From the NCBI RefSeq assembly GCF_028476545.1, contig NW_026731784.1, positions 930,001-994,000 on the forward strand: a stretch of 64,000 bases of DNA. Reading direction: 5' to 3'. Below are positions 22,061 to 33,188 of the stretch, piece after piece. The position numbers and the translations under genes were made by a program. The notes under the pieces are model-generated. The model saw only the letters and a list, made by a program, of their open reading frames with translations, was not told the origin of the DNA and did no database searches. Origin of the DNA: Physella acuta. Taxonomy: Eukaryota; Mollusca; Gastropoda; Physidae. The stretch's first letter is position 1, and each line of letters starts with the position of its first letter.

Positions 22061-23600
22061 ATATCCATCTCAGCGTGTGATTGGATAATTATGTCACGTG
22101 GTTCGCCCAATCTGTCAAAACGATCTCACGGTCAGTGTAAGCAAAGAAAGTGCTTATGTCGGTAAATGATATAAACGTGCATTCGCCGGTCAAAATGAAT
22201 CTTGTTTTGCTGCTATTTATGGACATAATTACTTTTGAAAAAAAGCTGAAAACTGACTTACTAATTGTAAATCTATATTATTTATCCCAGTTACATAGCA
22301 CAAACAAGCTATACTAAAATCTATATATCCCAAATATATACTCACACTAGCTGCATCCCGTGCTCCGTCACGGTAAATCTTTTTTAAATGTACCAACTTG
22401 GGAACAGAACAAAACTAAACACAACACAAACGAACGCAAAAAAAAACAACGAAAAAACAAACACAACACTCATAACATAAACACAATTTAAATGCAATCA
22501 TAAAGGCAAATTGCTCACAGTCTAGCCCGTAGCGCCAAATCGCGCCCTTTTCGGTGATTTGCAACCCCCTCAAACTTTCGATTTGCACCCCTTCCACCCC
22601 CCCCCCCCCACCCCGCCCTAAAACTTTCGATTTCCACCCCCCCCCCCCTCGCAAATTTTTTCCAACCCACTTTGGCGCCCCTTAAGGTCGGCACCCGGGG
22701 ACATATGCCCCCCCCCTCGCTACGCCTCTCCTATAAAACCCGAAAGATAGAATAATAATTAGAAAACAGTATAAATAATAGGCAGTATTTAAAATACCGT
22801 GTTTTACCTACACTATTTCACTTTATCCATTCACGCATTTTTTTTCCAGTACTTTAAATTTTAAAAATTTACAAAAGAGTTTCATAACTAAAACCATTGC
22901 GCACCTAATGAACGTGATGACGCGTCTATAATAGTGCTGAATAGTTGATTAAAAATTATAAGTAATAAACAGTAGGGCCTACATTCAGTGAATAAAATAA
23001 ATAAAAGATTGCCTTTTATCAATCCATGCTAATTATAATTATCTAACAATAATTTCCTCTTACACATCCGAATAATTTGCATTCACATTTTGCTAATTAT
23101 ATTATTGCAACACTAATTCCTTCTATGACGAACGTATATTTGCATTCACATTTTTTATTAGCGTGAGTTTAATGTATTTTTAAATTACCTCCTTTGTCAA
23201 AATTAGAAAAGAGTTAAATTAATTTGATTTTTCTACCGTACTGTTATTATCTTATTAAAATGTATCAACTTTTTCTGGGAACCTAAACGAAAATGATATT
23301 CGACATTAATCTTTTTAATACGTTTTAGCAGTTTGCGTGTATTTAATATTTTCTTGACGTTATGCGAAAGAGTAAAAACCGTGGCAATTATAAAATAGCT
23401 CTATGCCGCTATATAAACAAACCCTACTCTAACACTTATAATAAGACACTGCGGTGCACTGAAAAGCACAGCATGGTGCGAATGTTTACTTTTATGGTTC
23501 CAAAAGCTATAGCGATGACGGAAGGAAGGACTGACACACTACTTGCCCGCTTATATTATAGATTAGTGCTTGTGATGTGTTACTAAAAATAGATCAAATA
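22061..23600. other. No gene; C-rich element fragment and RTE-like tail
   Basis: 22540-22735 has two aactttcgatttgcacc-type repeats with C-runs and ends gctacgcctct, matching the fragment at 52654-52769. 23515-23575 (gacggaaggaaggactgac, then ttatattatagattag) resembles the 3' tails common in RTE-type retroposons, and gtgctccgtcacggtaaa near 22360 could belong to the same element. 22995-23165 contains a diverged 85-bp duplication. No coding sequence was identified. Confidence 0.4.
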
Positions 23601-23922
23601 ACTGCACTGGACTATAATAATAAACAGCTATGAGTAACACATGAAACACATAAGAAAGAAACACATCTCGTACAAACAAATCCAGTACGGGTCTAATCTC
23701 ATACGTTTACACCGATTTAGGATGTTTTTTATCTTTTCACTTAAGTCGATAGCGCCACGTGTTTCTTCCATTTTGTGCTAATCCGCTAAATTCACACAAT
23801 TCTGCAGAGGCTGAAAATTCAACAGCTCTACCATATGTTGTGCTGCGAGAATGTTTATAGATACTGTTTGTATATGTGTATGGGGATTGACTTTCTTATG
23901 TGAGGCCTGACAGTTTCTTCAT

Positions 23923-24360
23923 TGTGAAATATAGCACCAGTGACACTGTTCCAAGCTCAATAAAATAACGTTTTTATTTTTACACAATTTCAAATACCAA
24001 AGTCTTAAAATTATATCGATATCTTGTATACTACACTTCTCATTCCATAAAACATATTACATTATTTCTTGACGATATATTCACACTTCTATCAACTGAA
24101 ACACCACAACTGTAACTTAACTGACTTATCTCTGCTCATCTGCTTCTAACACTCGACTGACTTTCTACACGCTTGACTGCCAACTGACGCTATCTATGAC
24201 CAACTGACCGTGACTGCTCATCTCTCTTTTGATTGGTCGGCTATGTAATTGATACTTACTCGTACTCAGACTGCTTAAATTAGATAACATTCTAAACTAT
24301 TCTACCCCTCTCCTGTGTTTTACTTAATTGTGTCTAAATGTCTAAATTTACTTCATCACA
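23923..24360 (-). mobile_element. Possible solo LTR
   Basis: Read on the minus strand, the 438-bp segment starts tgtgatgaagtaaattt and ends gctatatttcaca. It contains a CCAAT motif and, toward its end, an aataaaaacg polyadenylation-like signal, an order expected of an LTR. No matching target duplication and no second copy were found, so the call is weak. Confidence 0.35.
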
Positions 24361-24936
24361 TAACCTAAATTATTACCTTCATGTCGAATAATTCAATACG
24401 TATCTTTTTTATTAAATGTTTCAATCAGTTTAGATGTCGAAATAAATAGTATGTTATTAGAAATAAAATACTTATAAATTAATTTACCATTTCATGTTTA
24501 GAGAGAATGTAAGGGAGACAAATCTAAAAAAAACAGCTAACCATCTACTTTAATACACGTAAACATTATAATATTACACAACTAATAGTTTATGTGATTA
24601 ATAAAAATAAAAGTAAGTTTATTGTATGAAAAATTACATACATTGAATAGCAAAGTCACGATTTTATTAAAACTATTATGTGATTAAATATAAAAGAAAA
24701 CGTTTACTTTTTTGTATAAGTGTTTTTTAAAAATTAAGAATTGTCCTAATTTATATACTTACACAAAAGCATCCATTATTCGATTGTTGCTTTTTTTTCG
24801 CAAAATGGTTTTCCCAGTGACCGTTATGTCCTTACTTAAGTATGGTACCCTAGTTGGTACCTTAGTTGTGAGATCAATACAACTTTCCCATTTTCCTGAA
24901 CAAATCTCCCTCACTATTTGTCGCAGTCTGACAGAT
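24361..24936. other. AT-rich stretch, nothing recognised
   Basis: No terminal repeats or tandem repeats. ORFs on both strands overlap 24712-24992 without recognisable motifs. Confidence 0.4.
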
Positions 24937-25092
24937 CTACAACATTTTTGTATTAGTGTGAGAGGATTCTTTTTGTTCATCCTCAGCATCACTTTGTGTT
25001 ATTTCTAAATCATGTCCTTTCCAATAATCATCTGTAGTTAAGTTTCCAGTTTTTCTAGACTTTGATGTGGCTAGATTTGGGTGATATGGACA
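24937..25092 (-). pseudogene. Unidentified coding-like fragment
   Basis: A 51-codon open minus-strand frame reads CPYHPNLATSKSRKTGNLTT, then DDYWKGHDLEITQSDAEDEQ, and stops at 24937-24939. The composition looks protein-like, but I do not recognise a family and there is no start codon. A neighbouring overlapping frame (24759-24992) is also open. It may be an old exon or transposon remnant. Confidence 0.2.
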
Positions 25093-25455
25093 AATAATGC
25101 TTACTTAATAAAATTTGGCAATAAAAAAATAGGCTGAAATATATAAAAAAAAATCGCTACAGTTTTTTTTTTATTTATACAAAGCATATTTAAAAAACCA
25201 ACTTAAAAAAAAAAAGTCTAAGTACTTTAAAATAAATATAATGTTTCTCCGTATTTTAACAAAAAATAAATTTTATATTAAATTTGAAGTGTCGATAAAT
25301 CTTCGAATAAATAATCGACTCTTCAATGTCTCTATCATGTGGTAAAGTGATAGTTTTATAACTAAAAGAAAATTAAATGACCTAATTACTCCATTCAAAG
25401 TAACAAACCTGCATGGTCTAACACTATCTACATTTCAACTGTCCTACATGCTCTA

Positions 25456-25850
25456 GGGGTCATCCATAAATGACGTCACACTCGTAGGGGGGAGGGGGGG
25501 GTCCGTAATTTTGTGACGATGTGTGATGAGGGGGAGGGGGGGGGGGGATACAGATGTTGCGACGTCACATTTTTGCATTATAAAAAAGCAATGTTAGAAA
25601 ACGAATTTTAGACGTTATTTCGCGTTTTAGATAACTGTTTTAATAAATTGTAATAGTTTAGACAATATTTTGGAAAAATATCGATGTTTTAAAAAAAATT
25701 CAACTGCAATGTTGAGGGGGGTTGTAGGTTGAGGTGTGACGTCATTTTAGGGGGGGGGGGGGGTCTGGCTTTTGTGACGACGTGTGACGGAGGGTAGGGG
25801 GGGGAGGTAAAAATCGTCAAAAAAGCGTGACGTCATTTATGGATGACCCC
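25456..25850. mobile_element. Complete MITE with CRE-like palindromic ends
   Basis: Inverted ends GGGGTCATCCATAAATGACG and, at the right, its complement, each containing the palindrome TGACGTCA. A 3-bp duplication cta lies at 25453-25455 and 25851-25853. The interior has more gacgtca motifs and long G-runs. The 395-bp size, absence of coding and 3-bp duplication fit a PIF/Harbinger-type MITE, but related superfamilies are possible. Partial copies are at 12650, 18877 and 45236. Confidence 0.8.
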
Positions 25851-25954
25851 CTACTAAAAAGTCTGACCGCTACACCCTCAACTGACCAACTCTACAATTG
25901 ATCGCTACACCCTCAACTGACCAACTCTACAACTGACCTCTATATAGCGGTATA

Positions 25955-26423
25955 GTTTAAACCACAGTTGTTAGTCAATTCGCGTTTTTAATCGACACGT
26001 TTTGATCTTTGAGTTTATGTCTGTCAGATTCTGATAATAAAGTAAATTGTATTAAAATCATTAGCCATCATGTAGAGAATAGTGGCACAGGCAGCAATAT
26101 CATCCAACACTTACTAAAACATATTTTTCCACATTATAAAGGTAGTTGTACACAACCTCAGCCATACATTCCACCGTGTAGCTACCCATGTCTAGGGAAG
26201 TTAAAAAAAAAACGTGTAACGGGTAGCTCATCATCTGGTGAAACATACCTCACAATCACAATCAGCTGGTCAATTTTAATCCGTTTATACGGTTCTTTAA
26301 TCACCCATGATTTATTCAAACTGTGTTTAAAATAGAAGTAAAAAAAAAATAAAAAATGCAGTTACGTCTATTCCTGATTATCTTGTTTGGCTAGAAAGAA
26401 AATTATTTTCTGTTTGTTATATA
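25955..26423 (+). repeat. Dispersed multi-kb repeat, copy E (left of the LTR element)
   Basis: Collinear with 590-930, 16720-16970 and 53660-54160. It is interrupted at 26423/39217 by the LTR retrotransposon: the sequence resumes with ttgctctgcttgttgggagt at 39217, just as the uninterrupted copies read. Confidence 0.85.
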
Positions 26424-27165
26424 TGTAACTAGGGGAAGTTACCAAGAGACATAACGTGTTACAGTCTGACGTCACAGTGCAGGTGTTGGCTGATGCCAAG
26501 GCGTAATATATCGGGAAGCGATACGAAAGACGGTCTGTCAACTTTGATGTGACAGGATGCAGGTGGCTTATTAAAATCGGACTGTACGACAGAAGCGGCG
26601 TAATTAACAGTCTGATGTAACGATTAGAATCGATTACAATTACGATTATGATAGGACCGAATATGAGTACGATTATGAAGGGGATATAAGGAAGGCGACG
26701 GCTGAGCTCGAGGTCTCAGAAGGTCTCAGAAAGTCGGTCTGTCTCTCAGAAGGTCTGTCAGTCAGTCCGTCAGTCTCTCTCTCTCAGTGAGTCTGTGTGG
26801 CAGTATCCAGTTGGTTATATTGTGTTAAGAAGGACGTTAGACATGTGTATTCAGTTAGATGAAGCCTAGTGAGGACTGTTGGGGGTCCGTTGATTCAGAC
26901 TATTATTGTGAAACATCTCTCTTGATTCAATATATTATTGTGAAACATTCTTTGATTCATGTAATAAAAGGATCAATAATGAACCTGCATCTTCGAGTAT
27001 CTATGCTGTGGTCAATGTTGTGTGGAATGAGTGGTTAGACTCGGGAAGGTCACATTTGGCGTTGTCGGCAGGGTAGTTAGAGACTCGTTACATTTGGCTC
27101 TGCGAGCAGGATAAGTCTCGTTACATTTGGCGTTGTCGGCAGGATAGACTCTGGGACTCGTTACA
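26424..27165 (+). repeat. LTR 1 (742 bp)
   Basis: Starts TGTAACTAGG, ends ACTCGTTACA. A TATA-like gatataagg lies at 26684-26692 and an AATAAA signal at 26963-26968, which suggests U3, R and U5 in the usual order (the exact R borders are inferred). The last 115 bp contain three repeats of the LTR-end/PBS-like module. Confidence 0.95.
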
Positions 27166-27186
27166 TTTGGCGCTGCGGACAGGATG
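27052..27186 (+). promoter_or_regulatory. Primer-binding site and three PBS-like modules in U5
   Basis: The site just inside the LTR, tttggcgctgcggacaggat, begins TGG two bases after the LTR end and resembles the complement of a tRNA-Ser 3' end (CCA preceded by GCG and a CCTG-rich T arm). Within the LTR the same pattern recurs three times, each preceded by a copy of the LTR end: tggcgttgtcggcagggt (27056), tggctctgcgagcaggat (27096) and tggcgttgtcggcaggat (27128). The tRNA match is from memory of eukaryotic tRNA-Ser sequences. The module repetition is directly visible. Confidence 0.75.
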
Positions 27187-27358
27187 AATTCAACGAGACT
27201 TGCCGCTTTAGGCACCCATAGTCAACCTAGTTCATAACTGTGTTTAGTGTGTGTGTGAATTCGGACATTCAGGAACAGTGAAAATTGAGGAACGAGGAAA
27301 ACTTTTTTCATACACACACGGTAAGAAAGAACTTTTTTTTTTTTACTAAAGGAATAAA

Positions 27359-28231
27359 ATGTCTACTCTGGACGAGAAGCAGACCCATATTGTGGTCCTG
27401 CCCAGAGAGTCCCACATTAACAAATTTTACGGGGACGGTGATCCAACTTTAACCAACAGGTTCAGTGAGGAGGTCAAAGCGGCCTGGGCCTCGAGAAACA
27501 TGTCACCAGAGGAAAGATTAAGACTGCTGATGGGCAGTATAGGAGAGACGGTTAGGGCAGAGGTCAAATGCCACGATAAAACCGTCCAATCAGATCCAGA
27601 TAAGGTGCTGGATCTAATTATGGAGACCTTTGGGGAGAGACGGTCGGGATCGCAACTGCTAACGGGGTTCGTAGGCTTAAAGCAGAGAATGGCGGAGAGT
27701 GTGATGGAGTATTCACACCGAATAAACAGGGCCTTTGATTCGGTAAAGGGCAAAACACCTGACATTGATGCACGCCTACTGAGGGACCAGTTCATCGAGG
27801 GGCTAGCAACCCCGATCTTAAGGAGAGAGTTGAAAGAGGAGGTCCACAAAGACCCGCAGTTGACCTTCCTTCAGGTCAGGAACTCAGCGATCCGCAGGTC
27901 CGAGGATGAGGACCAATCGAACTGTTCGGTGGACAAAGTCTCTGTGCCGGAACAGAAACAATCCCCACCCACGGGGACCGGCACGGTGGAAACCATGATG
28001 GCTCAACTGTTGGCCCACCTGGATAAGGTTAACCAAAGATTGGAGAGGTTAGAAAGCAGGTCAACAGCTGAGAATCAGGAAAAGAACGGGACAAAACAGA
28101 GACAGGTTGGACGGCCGCGACCCGCCGGTCCATCGCTCCGGTGGACGGCTGACGGTCGACCAATTTGCTTGTCCTGTTCACAACCCGGACATATGGCACG
28201 GTACTGCCAGGGAAACGGTCGTCCTCTGTAA
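27359..28231 (+). CDS. gag: Gag polyprotein, first unit
   Basis: A 290-residue capsid/nucleocapsid precursor. The central part (residues about 30-180) has a retrotransposon-gag look, including AWASRNMSPEERLRLLMGSI and AESVMEYSHRINRAF. The C-terminus carries one CCHC zinc knuckle, CLSCSQPGHMARYC (C-x2-C-x4-H-x4-C), near residues 272-285. A coiled-coil-like heptad region precedes it (MMAQLLAHLDKVNQRLERLE). It begins about 190 bp after the LTR and overlaps the start of pol. The ATG follows an A-rich leader. It is identical in sequence to the second unit as far as I can read. Confidence 0.95.
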   Translation: MSTLDEKQTHIVVLPRESHINKFYGDGDPTLTNRFSEEVKAAWASRNMSPEERLRLLMGSIGETVRAEVKCHDKTVQSDPDKVLDLIMETFGERRSGSQLLTGFVGLKQRMAESVMEYSHRINRAFDSVKGKTPDIDARLLRDQFIEGLATPILRRELKEEVHKDPQLTFLQVRNSAIRRSEDEDQSNCSVDKVSVPEQKQSPPTGTGTVETMMAQLLAHLDKVNQRLERLESRSTAENQEKNGTKQRQVGRPRPAGPSLRWTADGRPICLSCSQPGHMARYCQGNGRPL

Positions 28232-31200
28232 GGCAGGGCCAGGCTACAGAGGGGCGAGGTTATGGCCCAAGAAGCAAAATGATGGGAGTCTGTCCCGAAA
28301 TGGTGATTACGATTGGGGACATCGCGGTGAAGGCAATTGTGGATACAGGCTCCCAGGTGACGACAATTACGGAAAATTTTTACACCAAATGGATGAAAGG
28401 AAAAGACCATAGGTTGAGGTCTGACACATGCATGCGCCTGACGGCAGCTAATGGACTAACCATTCTCGTGGTGGCGGGACATAGGTTGAAGCAGGTTGGG
28501 GTGTTCGTTACGAAACACAACCTAGAGACAAATGTGTCAAATATACCTTGCCTGTTGGGCATGAATATTCTTGGCCAGTTGCCAGAATTTCTTACAAATA
28601 TTGTCGGATCGACCACACCAGGTCGGGGATCCAAGTTGGCCAGGTTTGCCAAGACCAGAGGAAGGATATCAGTCCCGGCAAACACGGTCAAGGCAATCAC
28701 ATTACAAATTGGTGATAGAAGCGTGAATGGTGATGTGATGATAGAACCATGTGGCGCCGCACTGAGGGCAGGCGTCGTGTTACTGCGGACATACACATCA
28801 GCGGAAAATGGACTAGTTCAAGGATTAGTGGCAAATGTTTTGGATGAGGAAATTTTTATACCGCCTAATACTCTGGTAGGAGTACCACAGAACGTCGAGG
28901 TACTAAGGTCGGCACAGTGCATCGAACTGAGCAATACCAGCAGTAATGAAGTAACAGTTAGGTCGGTCAATGTGACGGCCGAGGTGAAGAAAGAGGATGG
29001 CCGATCATATACATTCCCGGAAACTGAGGACCCAAAACTAAATGAATTGTTGAATAAGTACAGGGATATATTTGCCTCGTACGAGGATGATTTGGGTTAC
29101 ACGGAAGTAATAAAACACCAGATACCCTTACTACAGGACAAGCCGGTGGCGCAACCTTATCGAAGATTACCACCGAGTCACTACTCTGCGGTGAAAGCAC
29201 ACCTGAACGATCTACTAAAAAAGGGAATTATTACAACCAGCACGAGCCCGTATGCGGCACCGATAGTAGTGGTAAAAAAGAAGTCAGGGGAGATAAGACT
29301 GTGTTGTGATTACCGGAAATTGAACAATATCACAAGAAGGGATGCATTCCCCTTGCCTCGTATTGATGAATGTCTTGATGCGTTGGGGGGAGCAAGATTT
29401 TTTTCTACCTTGGATTTGGCTAGTGGCTACCACCAAGTGGCCATGCACCCCAACGATCAACATAAGACTGCATTTATTTCTCCACTGGGACTGTACGAGT
29501 GGACCCGTATGCCGTTTGGTCTAACTAATGCACCTGCTACATTCCAGCGAGTAATGCAGAGTGCTATGAGTGACTTTCTATTTCAAATAATGTTGGTGTA
29601 CTTGGATGATATACTAGTTTATTCAAAAACTTGGGAGGACCATCTAGAAAGATTAGAACAAGTGTTTCTCCGTCTTAGGGAGATAGGAGTAAAGCTGAAC
29701 CCAGACAAATGCTGCTTCGGTCTGAAATCGGTACATTTTTTGGGTTACGTGATTTCGTCGGATGGCATCGCCACTGACCCAGATAAAATTGCAGCTGTTA
29801 AAGAATGGAAACAGCCAACAACTACAGTAGAGGTCAGATCATTCTTGGGCTTTGCTTCCTATTATAGAAAATTTGTACCTGGTTTTGCAAAAATTGCCGC
29901 ACCATTGCATGACCTGGTAAACAAAATGACAAAGAAACACAGTAAGGAGAAAAAGAAAGGTAAAACACAACTGATAGGTGAATTATGGACTGATGAATGC
30001 ATGAACTCGTTTAAGCTATTGAAAAAGGCTTTGACAGAGGCGCCGATATTAGGATACGCAGACTTTGACAAACCATTTCGGCTAGAAATTGACGCCAGCT
30101 CTAAAGGTCTGGGAGCTGTGCTATCACAACAACAAAAGCAAGGCTTCAGGGTTATTGCTTATGCCAGTCGAGCTCTGAAGGAATCAGAGAAGAACATGAC
30201 ACATTACAGCGCCATGAAACTAGAACTTTTGACATTAAAATGGGCTGTGACGGAAAAATTCAGGGACTATTTATTAGGTGCTAAATGTGTGGTATACACT
30301 GACAATAACCCCTTGAGTCACCTAAAGACAGCAAAGTTGGGATCCATCGAACAGCGATGGGCAGCAGAATTGGCACTCTTTGACCTAGAGATAAAATATC
30401 GCCCGGGGCGGTCCAACGGCAATGCGGACGCCTTATCAAGGAATCCTTACGAGAGACCGGGCGATGAGGAAGAAACGCTGACAGGAATATGTGAGGTCAG
30501 AGCGTCAACAGATATCCCTCACGGGGTGCAAGTGAGGCAGAACGGACAGACCGGGGTGGAGCACATTTCCACAGAGCCCGGACATATGGACATTGGTGAT
30601 TTTAATTGCCTTAATCACAAAGAGATAAGAAATGCCCAGAGAACGGATAGTGGCTTACAGCCGCTGTTGAAACACGTCCAGGAACAAAAATTCCCAGGAA
30701 GAAGGGAAAGAGAACAATTTGGTCGAGAAACAAAGAAAATACTGAGTCAGTGGGACCGTCTCAGTATAAAGGATGGTGTTCTCATGCGGAGAATTCATGA
30801 CCAAATTGATGGGACAATACACCAGGTGGTGGTGCCTGGACAATTACGAGAAGAAGTGCTAAGGTTGGCACATGACAGGGCAGGACACCAGGGTCAGGAC
30901 AGGACGCACAAAATATTACGACGAAGGTGTTACTGGCCCAATATGGAAATGGAGGTCAAACGCCATTGTGAGGCTTGTGTGAGGTGTCAGCATGCGAAAA
31001 TGCCAGTTGTCAAAATGAGACAGCCATCAGGACACCTACTAGCGACAAAACCACTAGAGATTGTGGCTATGGACTTTACGTCGTTGGAGCAATCATCGGA
31101 TGGGACGGAACATGTGTTGGTAATGACTGATGTTTTCACCAAATGGACTGTGGCGGTGCCCACACGAGATCAGACTGCCAAAACAGTGGCAAAGGTCTTA

Positions 31201-32238
31201 ATAGAACATTGGTTCATCAAATATGGCATACCAAGACAATTACACTCTGACCAAGGAAGGGCCTTTGAGTCAGAAGTAATTAACCAACTGTGCAGCCACT
31301 ACGGGATCAACAAATCTAGAACAACCACATTTAATCCGAAAGGAAACGGACAGTGCGAGCGGTTCAACCGCAGCATGCATGATTTGCTGCGTACCCTAGA
31401 ACCTGAACAGAAAAAACGTTGGCCTGATTTTCTCCCAGAGTTGGTATATCTATACAACTGCACACCCCATGCCACAACCGGCTTTTCGCCATACATGTTG
31501 CTGTTCGGACGGGAGGCTCGATTGCCCCTTGACTTGTTCCTAGGAAAAAAGGAGAGTATGACTGGCTCATACACTGCACTGGAATATGTGAAGGAACATA
31601 TGAGACGAATTAGAGAAATGTACAGGGTAGTACAGGAAAGACTAGAACATGAAGCACGGCGAGGGGAACCGCCGGTACAGACAAAGGACCCGCCACTCAA
31701 ACTGAACGACAGGGTATTACTGCGTAGCCACCCGTTAGGCAGAAACAAAATCCACGATCTCTGGGGACAGGAGATATGGCAAGTCGTGGAGATGCCTAAA
31801 GTAGCAGGTGGCCCCTTTAAGATAAGACCCATCGATCACACCAAACCGGATCGGTGGGCGAATATTGCTCAATTAAAGAAATATTGTCATAGTCAAGGAG
31901 AGCAGTTACACACAAGGAAACCCAAGACAATTAGGGAACCGGAAACTATAACGGAAATTCTCATACCCATCCCGGAACCATGTCACCATCAACAGAACAA
32001 CAGCGACACACAAGGGGAGGATACCGGCAACAAGGAGGATCCCGGTCCCTCCAAAAGCAGAGAGACAGTAGACCATCAGATAAGTGGTCCGCGGAGAAGT
32101 TTGAGAAACAGAAAGAATACGAAATTTTTTGTCAGCAACCATCAATTCTTTCATGGTCGCGCTGGTATGAAAACAGACTGTTCAAAAAGTCATAAAAGTG
32201 AACTGGTGAAGGCACCAAACGAAAAAAGGTGGATGTGA
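28165..32238 (+). CDS. pol: Pol polyprotein (PR-RT-RNaseH-IN), first unit
   Basis: A 1357-residue frame in the -1 frame relative to gag, overlapping it by about 70 nt; Gypsy elements commonly reach pol by -1 frameshifting, so the first methionine is probably not the true start. Protease: IVDTGSQVTT near residue 60 and LLGMNILG. Reverse transcriptase: CCDYRKLNNITRRDAFPLPR and YLDDIL near 478. RNase H: LEIDASSKGLGAVLSQ near 640 and GNADALSRNP near 752. Integrase: HHCC zinc region 901-940, and the DD35E triad in MDFTSLE (968), HSDQGRAFE (1026) and GQCERF (1062). The C-terminus has a GPY/F-like module and no chromodomain that I can see. Confidence 0.97.
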   Translation: MLVLFTTRTYGTVLPGKRSSSVRQGQATEGRGYGPRSKMMGVCPEMVITIGDIAVKAIVDTGSQVTTITENFYTKWMKGKDHRLRSDTCMRLTAANGLTILVVAGHRLKQVGVFVTKHNLETNVSNIPCLLGMNILGQLPEFLTNIVGSTTPGRGSKLARFAKTRGRISVPANTVKAITLQIGDRSVNGDVMIEPCGAALRAGVVLLRTYTSAENGLVQGLVANVLDEEIFIPPNTLVGVPQNVEVLRSAQCIELSNTSSNEVTVRSVNVTAEVKKEDGRSYTFPETEDPKLNELLNKYRDIFASYEDDLGYTEVIKHQIPLLQDKPVAQPYRRLPPSHYSAVKAHLNDLLKKGIITTSTSPYAAPIVVVKKKSGEIRLCCDYRKLNNITRRDAFPLPRIDECLDALGGARFFSTLDLASGYHQVAMHPNDQHKTAFISPLGLYEWTRMPFGLTNAPATFQRVMQSAMSDFLFQIMLVYLDDILVYSKTWEDHLERLEQVFLRLREIGVKLNPDKCCFGLKSVHFLGYVISSDGIATDPDKIAAVKEWKQPTTTVEVRSFLGFASYYRKFVPGFAKIAAPLHDLVNKMTKKHSKEKKKGKTQLIGELWTDECMNSFKLLKKALTEAPILGYADFDKPFRLEIDASSKGLGAVLSQQQKQGFRVIAYASRALKESEKNMTHYSAMKLELLTLKWAVTEKFRDYLLGAKCVVYTDNNPLSHLKTAKLGSIEQRWAAELALFDLEIKYRPGRSNGNADALSRNPYERPGDEEETLTGICEVRASTDIPHGVQVRQNGQTGVEHISTEPGHMDIGDFNCLNHKEIRNAQRTDSGLQPLLKHVQEQKFPGRREREQFGRETKKILSQWDRLSIKDGVLMRRIHDQIDGTIHQVVVPGQLREEVLRLAHDRAGHQGQDRTHKILRRRCYWPNMEMEVKRHCEACVRCQHAKMPVVKMRQPSGHLLATKPLEIVAMDFTSLEQSSDGTEHVLVMTDVFTKWTVAVPTRDQTAKTVAKVLIEHWFIKYGIPRQLHSDQGRAFESEVINQLCSHYGINKSRTTTFNPKGNGQCERFNRSMHDLLRTLEPEQKKRWPDFLPELVYLYNCTPHATTGFSPYMLLFGREARLPLDLFLGKKESMTGSYTALEYVKEHMRRIREMYRVVQERLEHEARRGEPPVQTKDPPLKLNDRVLLRSHPLGRNKIHDLWGQEIWQVVEMPKVAGGPFKIRPIDHTKPDRWANIAQLKKYCHSQGEQLHTRKPKTIREPETITEILIPIPEPCHHQQNNSDTQGEDTGNKEDPGPSKSRETVDHQISGPRRSLRNRKNTKFFVSNHQFFHGRAGMKTDCSKSHKSELVKAPNEKRWM

Positions 32239-32423
32239 ATTCTAGAACTGTTTTGTGTCTGAGGAAGATGATGTAGACACATTGGATATGTGAAATAGGG
32301 ATAACTGTCAATCTTTTACGAATGTGACGACATTGACAGTGAGTGGAACAATGGATTTTTTTTTACGGTGGTGCGATGGACTTTGAAGGACTGCACCTGC
32401 CAAGCGTTGTTTGTGGTTTATAA

Positions 32424-32446
32424 CACACAAAAAAGGCAGGGGTGGA
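32424..32446 (+). promoter_or_regulatory. Polypurine tract before LTR 2
   Basis: The purine-rich aaaaaaggcaggggtgga lies directly before the LTR start, as expected for plus-strand priming. The same tract precedes LTR 3 at 38448-38470 with one extra A. Confidence 0.85.
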
Positions 32447-33188
32447 TGTAACTAGGGGAAGTTACCAAGAGACATAACGTGTTACAGTCTGACGTCACAG
32501 TGCAGGTGTTGGCTGATGCCAAGGCGTAATATCTCGGGAAGCGATACGAAAGACGGTCTGTCAACTTTGATGTGACAGGATGCAGGTGGCTTATTAAAAT
32601 CGGACTGTACGACAGAAGCGGCGTAATTAACAGTCTGATGTAACGATTAGAATCGATTACAATTACGATTATGATAGGACCGAATATGAGTACGATTATG
32701 AAGGGGATATAAGGAAGGCGACGGCTGAGCTCGAGGTCTCAGAAGGTCTCAGAAAGTCGGTCTGTCTCTCAGAAGGTCTGTCAGTCAGTCCGTCAGTCTC
32801 TCTCTCTCAGTGAGTCTGTGTGGCAGTATCCAGTTGGTTATATTGTGTTAAGAAGGACGTTAGACATGTGTATTCAGTTAGATGAAGCCTAGTGAGGACT
32901 GTTGGGGGTCCGTTGATTCAGACTATTATTGTGAAACATCTCTCTTGATTCAATATATTATTGTGAAACATTCTTTGATTCATGTAATAAAAGGATCAAT
33001 AATGAACCTGCATCTTCGAGTATCTATGCTGTGGTCAATGTTGTGTGGAATGAGTGGTTAGACTCGGGAAGGTCACATTTGGCGTTGTCGGCAGGGTAGT
33101 TAGAGACTCGTTACATTTGGCTCTGCGAGCAGGATAAGTCTCGTTACATTTGGCGTTGTCGGCAGGATAGACTCTGGGACTCGTTACA
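32447..33188 (+). repeat. LTR 2 (742 bp, shared by both units)
   Basis: Same length and ends as LTR 1 and LTR 3. It follows the polypurine tract of unit 1 and is followed by the primer-binding site of unit 2, with no target duplication on either side, so it serves both units. Confidence 0.95.

Noticed and set aside
22340-23575. Complete RTE-type or Helitron element
   Set aside because: Only weak end-like motifs (gtgctccgtcacgg and the 23515-23575 tail); no coding or paired ends to support it.
27012-27215. 67-residue minus-strand ORF in the LTR (again at 33035-33238)
   Set aside because: It lies over the repeated U5/PBS modules and is explained by them; there is no motif or separate promoter.
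28107-28412. Extra ORF overlapping gag and pol in the third frame (again at 34130-34435)
   Set aside because: A shadow of the gag-pol overlap; the true domains are in the gag and pol frames.
31299-31832. 177-residue minus-strand ORF over integrase (again at 37322-37855)
   Set aside because: Antisense shadow of the conserved integrase frame; no motif of its own.
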